From: a virus
IMG/VR virus record: IMGVR_UViG_3300042340_000188
Span: 1-36,263 of that record
Length of the DNA: 36,263 nt
Reading direction: 5' to 3' (one strand)
Shown here: one piece after another, positions 15,796 to 22,459 of the stretch
Layout of the letters: each line of letters starts with the position of its first letter
Position numbering within the stretch: the stretch's first letter is position 1
Translations under genes and position numbers: made by a program
Notes under the pieces: generated by a model
Seen by the model: only the letters and a program-made list of their open reading frames with translations
Database searches by the model: none
Told to the model about the DNA's origin: nothing

Positions 15796-15953
15796 CGCAA
15801 CCCCGCCAGCGCAATCACCACCGCGCCCGTCACGACGCCGAGCAAGGCGAAGGCGAACCAGTAGACCGCCGTTCCCTGCCACCGCCGGTCCTCGTCCATC
15901 CAAGCCAGCGCATCCCTGCTGGATTGGACGCGGCGCTCCTGTTCCTCGGTCAT
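15792..15953 (-). CDS. Small tail-anchored membrane protein
   Basis: The start at ATG 15953 gives 53 aa and lies eight bases after AGGAGG; an ATG two codons upstream is too close to that site. A charged N-terminal helix (TEEQERRVQSSRDALAWMDE) is followed by a C-terminal membrane span (TAVYWFAFALLGVVTGAVVI). It is the first gene after the pentamer array, and its ribosome site abuts the last repeat units. Confidence 0.6.
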   Translation of the reverse strand: MTEEQERRVQSSRDALAWMDEDRRWQGTAVYWFAFALLGVVTGAVVIALAGLR

Positions 15954-15968
15954 TTCCATTTCCTCCTT

Positions 15969-16290
15969 TGCCTGCCTCACCGGGCCTCACCGGGCCGTGC
16001 CGCGCCATGCCCTGCCTGCCTCGCCTCGCCATGCCATGCCCCGCCCCGCCCCGCCTCGCCTGCCTTGCGCCGCCGCGCCGTGCCAGACCGTGCCTTGCCT
16101 GCTTTGCTTCGCCCTGCCGCGCCACGCCGCGCCATGCCGCGCCATGCCTGCCATGCCTTGCCCTGCAAAGCCGCTCCTTGCCTCGCCCCGCCCTGCCTCG
16201 CCTGCCTTGCCGTGCCCTGACGTGCCGAGCCGTGCCTCGCCGCGCCCTGCCTGCCATGCCCCACCACACCAAGCCCAACCACGCCTTGCC
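15969..16290 (-). repeat. Degenerate GGCNN pentanucleotide array
   Basis: On the minus strand, the stop codon TAA of the gene at 16291 is followed at once by back-to-back units of the form GGCNN (GGCAT, GGCGC, GGCAA, GGCGA, GGCAG and others), with occasional 4-base GGCA and diverged units. More than fifty GGC cores occur in about 320 bases. The array ends exactly at the AAGGAGG ribosome site of the next gene. All reading frames are open because the units lack stops, so the apparent ORFs (Ala/Arg/Gly/Gln-rich) are not credible genes. This is the only stretch above 300 bases without a gene. Confidence 0.9.
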
Positions 16291-16746
16291 TTACCCGGCG
16301 CGCTTCTTGCGCTCGTTGCGCGCAAGAAACTTGTTGATGCTCGCGCGCAGTTCGTCGCTGGCGTCAAGCGCGTCGGCGTAGCGCAACAGCCGCGCTTGGA
16401 CGCTTCGCAGGTCGGTCAGCAGATGCGCGATGACCGCCCGCGTCGCTTCCGGCGACGACTGCACCACCGAGACCGCGACGTACTCGCGCGATCCCCGATC
16501 CACGTTGAGATAGGCGCGCACAGGCGGCTCGTTCGGCTTGTGCGGCTCCAGATGAACGACCACGCGGCGGATCAGCCCGCGTGCTTGGAGCAGCCGATAC
16601 TTCTCGGCAGCCTCGGCGTCGTTCCAATCGAACATCGAGTGCAGCGACGAATTGGGGCTGCGCGCCCGATCCACGACGGCTTCCGGCGTGAGCTTGTCGC
16701 CAAGTTCTCGCGCCATTTCCTCCAGTTCGCGCTCCCAGCGGGACAT
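16291..16746 (-). CDS. Conserved phage protein, 151 aa, partner of the 209-aa protein
   Basis: The start ATG 16746 overlaps the stop of the 209-aa gene. The protein has a helical N-terminus (WERELEEMARELGDKLTPEA) with a VVDRARSPNSSLHSMFDWND segment, then EAAEKYRLLQARGLIRRVVV, a beta strand region (VRAYLNVDRG), and a helical basic C-terminus (LRASINKFLARNERKKRAG). From memory the pairing with a 209-aa-type neighbour recurs in other phages, but no function is known to me. It lies immediately upstream of the pentamer array. Confidence 0.65.
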   Translation of the reverse strand: MSRWERELEEMARELGDKLTPEAVVDRARSPNSSLHSMFDWNDAEAAEKYRLLQARGLIRRVVVHLEPHKPNEPPVRAYLNVDRGSREYVAVSVVQSSPEATRAVIAHLLTDLRSVQARLLRYADALDASDELRASINKFLARNERKKRAG

Positions 16747-17375
16747 CACGACACCACCTCGAACGTGCCCCAACCGAGCCCGTAGCTCTCGCGGCTGAAC
16801 GGACGCCCCTCTCCGACGCCGATCTGCATTCCGGCGCGGGCCAGCAGGTTGGACACATCTCCGACCCTGAACTGGTCGCCGTCCCAGCGCACTCGAAGCG
16901 TGGCGCTCCAGCGCCGGAACATCGGCCTGGAGCGCAAATCGGTCACGCCCGTCTGGTTTCGCGTCGCAGCGACGTGCTGCTCGTAGTCGCCGATGATCCG
17001 CACCAGCGGCTGTCCGCTGACGAGGTCGAGTCCGTCCGCCTCGACGAAGACGGACATCTTCGCCATCGTCATCTTGAAGCCGACCAGGCGGCAGGCATCG
17101 ATCATCGCCGCGCGCCATGCCGACGCCGGAAAGCCGATGGTGCCATCCTCCAGGCGGTGCAGCGCCGCCTCGCAGTCAGCCGCGAAGTCGCGCGCCTCGC
17201 GCTCTTTCTTCGATTTCGCCGTCGATCCGGCCTCGTGCTTCTCGCGCATCTTCTGGCGCGCCTTCTCGGAGAAGGCGGCCATGACCAGCGGCGCTGTGCC
17301 GACGATCTCGAACTGCGCGCGCTCGAACTTCGGCGCGGCGATGGTGACGATCTCTTGCTTCGTGAACGCGTTCAT
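16746..17375 (-). CDS. Conserved phage protein, possibly RAMP/Cas7-like fold
   Basis: The 209-aa protein starts at ATG 17375 after GGGAGG; a TTG six codons earlier lies in that ribosome site and is rejected. Visible features: FEIVGTAPLVMAAFSEKAR (22-40), a Lys-rich segment (50-62), GFPASAWRAAMIDACR (81-96), and a glycine-rich C-terminus with GVGEGRPFSRESYGLGWGTF (186-205). The small-residue-led helix in the middle and the terminal Gly-rich loop resemble RAMP-superfamily proteins, but sequence alone does not establish homology. It sits between RecT and the 151-aa protein, so a nucleic-acid role is likely. I recall this family as widespread in phages without assigned function. Confidence 0.6.
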   Translation of the reverse strand: MNAFTKQEIVTIAAPKFERAQFEIVGTAPLVMAAFSEKARQKMREKHEAGSTAKSKKEREARDFAADCEAALHRLEDGTIGFPASAWRAAMIDACRLVGFKMTMAKMSVFVEADGLDLVSGQPLVRIIGDYEQHVAATRNQTGVTDLRSRPMFRRWSATLRVRWDGDQFRVGDVSNLLARAGMQIGVGEGRPFSRESYGLGWGTFEVVS

Positions 17376-17389
17376 CTGAACCTCCCTTT

Positions 17390-18334
17390 TCAACCAGCCA
17401 GATCCGCCACCCGGCGGCGGCTCTCCTCCATGATGCGCTCATGCGCCTCGGGCGACGCGGCACTGATGTCGTCGAGGTTGCCGCGCTGGGCCAGCATGAT
17501 CTTGTCGATGTCCTTGACGCTCGCCGCCTTGCGGATCGCCGCGACGATGGCGCGGGCGCGCTCGGCCAGCTCGGGCGTGAGGGTTGCGCCGGTCGGGGAG
17601 GCTGGTGAGGCCTCTGCGGAGGGGGAAGGCTCCGCATCCGACGCGGCCGGCGCGATGTTGTCGGCCTCTTGTTCCACGTTGTCGAGCAGGGCGTCCATCG
17701 CGGCGCTGACGGCTGCGAGGGGGGTGGAGGGCGGGGGCGTGATGTCGCGCATGGTCACGCTCGACGGCGCGGCGAGGTCGTCGTCGGCGTGGATGCCCAG
17801 CACGGCCTCGGGCATGTAGCGCCGCGCCCACTCGCGCGCGCCACGATAGGCCAGCATCTGGTCGGTGTTCTTCTTCCACTGCTCGTTGCTGGTCTTCCAG
17901 CCGCCGACCGTGCCGACGACCGCGCGCGGCGCGACGTCACCGATCAGCTTGCCCAGTACCGTGACCTGGCGCTGGTCACCAGCGCCGCTGTACTGGTAGT
18001 CGAGGCTGCCCTGCAGCTTGCCCGAGGCGTTCACGACGGCGGCGATCAGCTTGCCCTCGTAGCCAAGCTTGCCGCTCAGCACATACGTGTGCTGAGCGAC
18101 TGCGAACGGGTCCATGCGCCAGCGGAAGGCCTGCGCCGCGACGAGGAAACAATCGCCCAGCTTGCCCTCGCCGCGCAGATGCGCGGGCGCGAGCGAGGCG
18201 CTCGACATCAGTTTCGCGACGCGCTGGAGCTGGCCGAAGATGTCGCTGTCGAGGTAGACGGCGACGGGGTCCGAGAAGTCCACGGCGACGGCGCGCGGCG
18301 CGGTGGCGGTCGGAAGGTTCGTGACGTTGGTCAT
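17390..18334 (-). CDS. recT: RecT-family single-strand annealing recombinase
   Basis: The 314-aa protein starts at ATG 18334, overlapping the exonuclease stop (ATGA). The core RecT signature is at about 59-102: GDCFLVAAQAFRWRMDPFAV, then QHTYVLSGKLGYEGK and LIAAVVN. A second conserved segment, WARRYMPEAVLGIH, comes later. After about residue 205 there is a Pro/Ser/Ala-rich linker and a helical C-terminus (ELAERARAIVAAIRKAASVK). RecT proteins bind single-stranded DNA and anneal complementary strands, acting with an exonuclease in phage recombination. It is encoded in the order exonuclease then RecT. Confidence 0.9.
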   Translation of the reverse strand: MTNVTNLPTATAPRAVAVDFSDPVAVYLDSDIFGQLQRVAKLMSSASLAPAHLRGEGKLGDCFLVAAQAFRWRMDPFAVAQHTYVLSGKLGYEGKLIAAVVNASGKLQGSLDYQYSGAGDQRQVTVLGKLIGDVAPRAVVGTVGGWKTSNEQWKKNTDQMLAYRGAREWARRYMPEAVLGIHADDDLAAPSSVTMRDITPPPSTPLAAVSAAMDALLDNVEQEADNIAPAASDAEPSPSAEASPASPTGATLTPELAERARAIVAAIRKAASVKDIDKIMLAQRGNLDDISAASPEAHERIMEESRRRVADLAG

Positions 18335-19200
18335 TTCGTGTACTCCCTCTGGATGGATGCGTTGATCTCGTTGGCCGCCCACTGCGGCAGGCCGATTTCA
18401 ACAACACCATCGGTGTAGCCCGGCCAGTTGTTCTGCGCAACGCTTTTCGCGAAGCGACGCAGGATCTGGCGCAGCTGCTGGTCGGCGGCGCTCGCGGCGT
18501 CGGCGGACAAGGCGGCGACGTAGCCGAGGTGGGGCTCGTCGTTGCCGACCACCATGAACGCATGGGTCGGGCGCTGGATGCCGAGCGTCGAGGCGACCAG
18601 CCGAACCATCGCGTCCCCGAGGTCGTACCTGAGATTGGCGGCGGTCTTGCGCCAGGAGTTCGGCGCGGGCGATGCAGTGGTCTTGAGGTTCACCGCCAGC
18701 CCGGCGCGCGAGATGTAGAGGTCGGGGCGGCACAGCAGCGTCAGGCCGGTCTCCTCGTCCTTCGCGACCATCGTCACCTCGGCGCGACCGCCAGCCTCGA
18801 GGAGGCGGCGAGCGTCGGCGTTGCGCATGAGGCCCTCGCGCATCCCGACGATCCGCATGTGGTCGGTGAAGGAGACGATCTGTCGATCGCCCTGCGCCTC
18901 GCGCCACGCCTTGCCCTCGCGCGTCGCGAAGGACAGGCCATCGGGCTTGACCGAGAACCGCTGGTGAAAGGCCTCGGCGCCCTCCAAGATATACGCGTGC
19001 GCGGCGGTGCCAAGCTCCATCGACGCGCTCGGATCGCGGTGAAAGCGGGCCGGGTTGCCGCGCCAGAAGGCGTGGGCGTGGGCTGGGCATTCGGTCTCGT
19101 ACGATACGAGGTCCGATCCGCTGACCGCCGGGGCCGCGAAAGCCTCGGCGCTCAGGTACGCCTCGAACGAGACGTCGTTGTGGATGCCCTCAGCGATCAT
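18331..19200 (-). CDS. RecE-like (exonuclease VIII C-terminal) PD-(D/E)XK nuclease
   Basis: The 289-aa protein partners RecT by resecting double-stranded DNA ends. Family features: VSGSDLVSYETECPAHAHAF (26-45), GTAAHAYILEG (64-74) with the conserved His, and CRPDLYISRAGLAVNLKTT (157-175). In that last motif D160 is the first acid and K173 the lysine, but the residue two before the lysine is N171 (codon 18688-18690, AAC), where family members usually have Asp or Glu. The length fits the nuclease domain alone. The activity could be reduced or altered. The stop overlaps the RecT start. Confidence 0.85.
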   Translation of the reverse strand: MIAEGIHNDVSFEAYLSAEAFAAPAVSGSDLVSYETECPAHAHAFWRGNPARFHRDPSASMELGTAAHAYILEGAEAFHQRFSVKPDGLSFATREGKAWREAQGDRQIVSFTDHMRIVGMREGLMRNADARRLLEAGGRAEVTMVAKDEETGLTLLCRPDLYISRAGLAVNLKTTASPAPNSWRKTAANLRYDLGDAMVRLVASTLGIQRPTHAFMVVGNDEPHLGYVAALSADAASAADQQLRQILRRFAKSVAQNNWPGYTDGVVEIGLPQWAANEINASIQREYTK

Positions 19201-19342
19201 TGGTCACCTCCCTCTTCATCTGCCTGTGGACCCAGCCGCGCAGGGCGGCGAGGCGGGACTGCTTCTTGCCGCGCGGGGCGTGGGCCGCGCGCTTGATCAT
19301 GCTGCGGTAGACGCGCAACAGCCTGCGCTTCTCGGTGGTCAT
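19190..19342 (-). CDS. 50-aa highly basic protein
   Basis: ATG 19342 follows GGAGGGCAACCG and overlaps the preceding stop (ATGA). The peptide is strongly basic (EKRRLLRVYRSMIKRAAHAP, then RGKKQSRLAALRGWVHRQMK) and probably binds nucleic acid. It ends 11 bases inside the exonuclease gene, whose ribosome site GGGAGG lies within it. No family is recognised. Confidence 0.6.
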   Translation of the reverse strand: MTTEKRRLLRVYRSMIKRAAHAPRGKKQSRLAALRGWVHRQMKREVTNDR

Positions 19343-19518
19343 CGGTTGCCCTCCAGTTTGGCAAGCTCGCGCTCCAGCTCCGCGATGCGCTGGTGCGCCA
19401 GCAGGTAGTCAAGCGTCTTGGGGTTGAGGTCGCGGGCCAGCTCGACCCGCAACTGGATGCGAGCGCGCAGCACGCCGGGCGTCTGCGGGATCGCGTGGGC
19501 GGCGGGGAGGTGCTTCAT
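19339..19518 (-). CDS. Small protein with C-terminal coiled coil
   Basis: The 59-aa protein starts at ATG 19518, overlapping the stop of the 21-aa gene; an open extension upstream in frame is rejected because it would run through that gene and its neighbour. It has an Arg-rich middle (VLRARIQLRVELARDLNPKT) and a leucine/glutamate helix at the end (RIAELERELAKLEGN). Function is unknown. Confidence 0.55.
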   Translation of the reverse strand: MKHLPAAHAIPQTPGVLRARIQLRVELARDLNPKTLDYLLAHQRIAELERELAKLEGNR

Positions 19519-19580
19519 GCCAGCACCATGATCGCGGCCAGGACGAAGCCCATGAGGGCCTGCAGCCAGAGGGGGCTCAT
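19515..19580 (-). CDS. 21-aa single-span membrane microprotein
   Basis: ATG 19580 overlaps the stop of the 99-aa gene, and the TGA overlaps the next ATG, so it is linked at both ends by ATGA junctions. A ribosome site (GAGGTG) lies six bases upstream. The peptide is a short hydrophobic span (SPLWLQALMGFVLAAIMVLA). It is one of several such microproteins in this genome. Confidence 0.5.
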   Translation of the reverse strand: MSPLWLQALMGFVLAAIMVLA

Positions 19581-19876
19581 CGGTCACCTCGCAGCCAATC
19601 GGGATAGTCGCCGTCGAAGGGCTCGGCGGGCGTCGCGTCGTCGCGGATGAACCGCTCGGTCGGGATCGTCAGGCGCTCGACGAGGATCTCGGCGGTGTAG
19701 AGGATGTCGCGCAACTCGCTCTCGGAGATGGCGTGGCAGTTGTAGTGCTGCGCGTTGATCTCCTCGACCTCCTTGGCGACCGCGTTCAGGATCTCCCAGA
19801 CCTGATCGCAGGTGCGGCGGCGAAGCAGCGCGAGGTCGGCGAGGCTGCGCTCGGCGTTTTCGACGTCGGTCATCAT
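19577..19876 (-). CDS. Early operon protein, unknown (99 aa)
   Basis: The product starts with two adjacent ATGs at 19876 and 19873; the first is about eight bases from GGAG. It is acidic and helical, with LADLALLRRRTCDQVWEILN, then AVAKEVEEINAQHYNCHAIS and RDILYTAEILVERLTIPTER. It has a possible Cys/His pair but no recognisable metal-binding motif. It lies five bases after the first gene of the leftward operon. Function is unknown. Confidence 0.6.
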   Translation of the reverse strand: MMTDVENAERSLADLALLRRRTCDQVWEILNAVAKEVEEINAQHYNCHAISESELRDILYTAEILVERLTIPTERFIRDDATPAEPFDGDYPDWLRGDR

Positions 19877-19881
19877 GGTTC

Positions 19882-20187
19882 TCACTCCTCCAGCGCGGCC
19901 TGAAGCGCGTCGCGCGCCTCGAAGGTGAGCTCGCCGATCAGCGTGTCGGCGTTGAGCAGGGCGTCGCGCCAGTTGCGCTTGGCCTGCGCGTCCTGCGCGT
20001 CGGTGAAGCCCGAGGGCTCCTGCCACTCGCGCTCGGTGACCTCGCGCAGCTCCTCCAGCGCGGCGACGATCTTGTTCATCGCCTGCGTCTCGGCGCGCTT
20101 GAGGCGGCGCAGGCTCGCCTCGATGAAGTCGTAGTAGTCGCGCGTGTGCGCGTACTTTTCGCCGTGATCGTTTTCGTCGCGAAGCAT
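19882..20187 (-). CDS. First gene of leftward early operon, helical protein of unknown function
   Basis: ATG 20187 is chosen because AGGAGG lies nine bases upstream; the open frame continues back across the promoter and is rejected there. The 101-aa product is mainly helical and charged (YDFIEASLRRLKRAETQAMN, EELREVTEREW, RDALLNADTLIGELTFEARD). It is the promoter-proximal gene, a common position for early takeover or regulatory proteins. No family is recognised. Confidence 0.6.
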   Translation of the reverse strand: MLRDENDHGEKYAHTRDYYDFIEASLRRLKRAETQAMNKIVAALEELREVTEREWQEPSGFTDAQDAQAKRNWRDALLNADTLIGELTFEARDALQAALEE

Positions 20188-20231
20188 CTTTTGTCCCTCC
20201 TGGTTGCTGCCCGGCACCACCCGGACCAGAG

Positions 20232-20261
20232 GGAACATACACCATCGCTTTACCCGCGCAA
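20232..20261 (-). promoter_or_regulatory. Candidate leftward early promoter
   Basis: Reading leftward, TTGCGC (20261-20256) and TATGTT (20239-20234) are separated by 16 bases, about 50 bases upstream of the first leftward gene. The -10 lies within GGTGTATGTTCC, a 12-mer found exactly once more, at 24768-24779, again upstream of leftward genes. The -35 match is weak (three of six). Confidence 0.55.
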
Positions 20262-20284
20262 GCGCTTTCCGCGAAATTGTGTGC

Positions 20285-20311
20285 TTGACCTCTACACCGC
20301 GCGTGTAGTAG
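20285..20311 (+). promoter_or_regulatory. Candidate rightward early promoter with palindromic operator
   Basis: TTGACC (20285-20290) is a good -35. TAGTAG (20306-20311) is a possible -10 with a short 15-base spacer. Between and overlapping them is a 17-bp inverted repeat (20292-20308) with arms CTACAC and GTGTAG. The Cro-like gene starts at 20321, only about 10 bases after the -10, so the transcript may be leaderless. The palindrome is a natural binding site for that protein. Confidence 0.55.
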
Positions 20312-20320
20312 CCGTCGCGG

Positions 20321-20524
20321 ATGACCCTGACCGACTTCATCGCTGCCCTCGGCGGCACCTACGCCACCGCCCGCGCGTTCTCGACGACGCCGCAGGCCAT
20401 CTCCAACTGGAAGCGCCGCCAGCGGCTGCCTGCGGCCCGGCAGCTCGAAGCCTTCCGCATCGCGCGCGCCAAGCGCCTCGCGTTCGACCCGGTCGCCGCG
20501 ACGCGCCGCGAGGCCAGGCGATGA
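20321..20524 (+). CDS. Cro/YdaS-like helix-turn-helix regulator
   Basis: The protein has 67 aa. The helix-turn-helix reads LTDFIAALGGTYATARAFST, then TPQAISNWKRRQRLPAARQL, with QAISNWK as the recognition-helix signature of Cro/YdaS-type proteins. It is followed by a basic tail. The gene lies first in the rightward early operon, directly after a palindromic operator-like site, and is divergent from the leftward operon, as cro is in lambdoid phages. No clear ribosome site precedes the ATG. It probably represses the divergent promoters. Confidence 0.8.
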   Translation: MTLTDFIAALGGTYATARAFSTTPQAISNWKRRQRLPAARQLEAFRIARAKRLAFDPVAATRREARR

Positions 20525-21258
20525 AGCGCGACACCGCAATCGAGCGCGTGTCGAACGCGTTGCGGGCCGAGGGCGGGCGCGCTTCGACGCAGCGGCTGTG
20601 CGAAGTTCTGCCCGGCATGGGCCGGGGGTTGGTGTTGATGGCCCTCGCGCACTTGAAGCGCCGCGAGCTGGTAGACAGCGACTACGCTCCGCGCAAGCAG
20701 CCCGAGTGCGGCTGGACCTACTGGTTCACGCCCGCGAAGAAGATGCATCGCGGCAGCCGTTTCAAGGCGGCGGTGTCGAACGGCTACACCCGGCTCGTCG
20801 TCGAGTACCTCGACGCGGCTGGCGGCGAGGCGCCGATCGACGCATGGCTCGCGTGGAGCGCGCAGATCACGCATCGGGTGCGGCTGCACTCGGGCGTCCA
20901 CAGCCTGCGGCGGCGCGGGCTGATCGAGGTCGGCAAGGCGCGCGTTCGGCTGACCGACAAGGGCAGGCAAGCGCTCGCGCTTGGTCGCACCGTCGCTCCC
21001 ATCGCGCCGACCATCGCGGACTTCGAGGACATCGCCGAGCCCGAGACGCGCTCGACCGATCCCGAGGCCTGCGTCGCGCGCGCCGAGAAGCTCTGGCCGA
21101 AGCTGATGCGCGGCCGCAGGTACGAGGACATCCCGGCGCACCTCATTCGCCCGCAGCGCCTGCTGCGATGGACGCCGCCGCTGCAAGAGCGGTCGATGAC
21201 CGGGTCGAGCGGGGCGATGCTGGCCGAGAGCCGCGATGCGACGGGAGGGACGCCATGA
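20521..21258 (+). CDS. Protein with two winged-helix-like domains, unknown
   Basis: The 245-aa protein starts at ATG 20521, overlapping the regulator stop. Residues about 5-65 (AIERVSNALRAEGGRASTQR, ALAHLKRRELVDSDY) and about 87-152 (RLVVEYLDAAGGEAPIDAWL, GVHSLRRRGLIEVGKARVRL) each show the helix-helix-recognition helix-wing pattern, with the second ending LTDKGRQAL. The C-terminal third is helical and ends in a disordered tail. It is probably a DNA-binding early regulator. No named family is recognised. Confidence 0.6.
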   Translation: MKRDTAIERVSNALRAEGGRASTQRLCEVLPGMGRGLVLMALAHLKRRELVDSDYAPRKQPECGWTYWFTPAKKMHRGSRFKAAVSNGYTRLVVEYLDAAGGEAPIDAWLAWSAQITHRVRLHSGVHSLRRRGLIEVGKARVRLTDKGRQALALGRTVAPIAPTIADFEDIAEPETRSTDPEACVARAEKLWPKLMRGRRYEDIPAHLIRPQRLLRWTPPLQERSMTGSSGAMLAESRDATGGTP

Positions 21259-22091
21259 GGAACAATCCGTTCTTTTTGAAGGGTCCGGCAGTTGTCTCGT
21301 TCAGCGGCGGCAGGACGTCCGCCTACATGCTCTGTCGTATCGTCCAAGCGCATGGCGGCGAGCTGCCGAGCGACGTCCTGGTCATCTTCGCCAACACCGG
21401 CAAGGAGATGCCGCAGACGCTCGATTTCGTGCGCGATTGCGGCGAGCGATGGGGCGTGCCGATCATGTGGGTCGAGTACGCCGACCACGACGAGGTCGCG
21501 CAGCGGTGGCGCATCACCAGCTACGCCGACGCCAGCCGCGCGGGCGAGCCGTTCGCGGCGCTGATCCGGCGCAAGAAGATGCTGCCCAACGTCGTCGCCA
21601 GGTTCTGCACGGCCGACCTCAAGATCCGCGCCATGCACCGCATGTTGAAGGCGACGCTGGGTTGGGACGAGTGGACCGAGGCCGTTGGCCTGCGCGCGGA
21701 CGAGATGCACAGGGTCTCGCGCATCAAGGCGTCCAACGAAGGCAATCGGTACGTTGTCTGTCCGTTAGCAGATGCTGGCATCACGAAGCGCGACGTAGCG
21801 GCGTTCTGGGAGCGGCAGAACTTCGATTTGCAGCTACCCAACATCAACGGCCGCACACCGCACGGGAACTGCGACCTGTGCTTCCTGAAACCCATTGCCA
21901 CCGTGCGCGCTATCATGCGTGACATTCCGGGCTCGGCGGACTGGTGGGTGCAACAGGAGAAAGTGTACGGTGATCAATGGCGCAAGGATTGGCCGTCATA
22001 CGCCCAGATAGCCGCCAATGTGGAGGCAAGCGCAGACCTGTTCGCAGAAGAGGGCAGGGCCACTGAATGCTTCTGCAATGGTGATACATGA
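21255..22091 (+). CDS. PAPS-reductase-like PP-loop family protein
   Basis: The 278-aa protein starts at ATG 21255 with GGGAGGGA at 21243-21250. The PP-loop SGGRTSAYM is at residues 17-25, followed by VLVIFANTGKEMPQTLDFV, the second family motif. Cysteines in ARFCTADLK, then CDLCFLKP and finally CFC could hold a metal or Fe-S cluster. Family members activate substrates by adenylation or carry out sulfur chemistry; phage versions are common but their substrate is unknown. It is expressed with replication and recombination genes (RusA follows, overlapping by ATGA), so a role in nucleotide or DNA modification is possible. Confidence 0.8.
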   Translation: MRNNPFFLKGPAVVSFSGGRTSAYMLCRIVQAHGGELPSDVLVIFANTGKEMPQTLDFVRDCGERWGVPIMWVEYADHDEVAQRWRITSYADASRAGEPFAALIRRKKMLPNVVARFCTADLKIRAMHRMLKATLGWDEWTEAVGLRADEMHRVSRIKASNEGNRYVVCPLADAGITKRDVAAFWERQNFDLQLPNINGRTPHGNCDLCFLKPIATVRAIMRDIPGSADWWVQQEKVYGDQWRKDWPSYAQIAANVEASADLFAEEGRATECFCNGDT

Positions 22092-22459
22092 AGCGGACAT
22101 GGAGCGGCGTCATCTTGGGCGAGCCCGCCAGCAAGGCCAACAGCCGCCGCATCGTGCGGTTCGGGTCGAAGTTGCGGGTCATCAAGAGCGAGAAGGGCCT
22201 CGCGTATATCGAGGCCGTTTCGAGGCAAGTTCCCGAGCTGCCAGCGCAGGACCAGCTGCTCGCGCCGATTTGCATGACCGCTCACATCTACTACGCCTCG
22301 CGGCGACCGGACCTCGATCCGTCGCTGATCCTCGACGCGCTGCAGGGCCGCGTCTACCGCAACGACCGCGCGGTGAGAGAAATGCACCTGTATCACCACC
22401 TCGACCGGGACAATCCCCGCGCCGAGATCCTTCTGGAGGAGATGACCAATGACGAATGA
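22088..22459 (+). CDS. rusA: RusA-like Holliday junction resolvase
   Basis: The 123-aa protein has the RusA layout: GEPASKANSRRIVRFG (11-26), IKSEKGLAYIEAV, then a strand leading to RRPDLDPSLILDALQGRVYR (72-91) and NDRAV. D75, D77 and D93 are placed like the catalytic acids of RusA. It cleaves branched recombination intermediates, fitting its presence with RecT, the exonuclease and replication genes. The length is normal for the family. The start overlaps the previous stop. Confidence 0.88.
   Translation: MKRTWSGVILGEPASKANSRRIVRFGSKLRVIKSEKGLAYIEAVSRQVPELPAQDQLLAPICMTAHIYYASRRPDLDPSLILDALQGRVYRNDRAVREMHLYHHLDRDNPRAEILLEEMTNDE

Noticed and set aside
15977-16785. Open frames on both strands through the pentamer array (Ala/Arg/Gly/Gln-rich or Pro/Cys-rich)
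   Set aside because: GGCNN repeats contain almost no stop codons in any frame, so long frames are expected; none has a ribosome site or non-repetitive conserved sequence.
17376-17393. TTG start six codons upstream of the 209-aa protein
   Set aside because: These codons form the ribosome site (AGGGAGG) of ATG 17375.
20188-20320. Lysogeny switch with integrase or CI repressor
   Set aside because: The region has divergent promoters and a Cro-like gene, but no CI-type repressor, integrase, excisionase or attachment site was found anywhere in the window.
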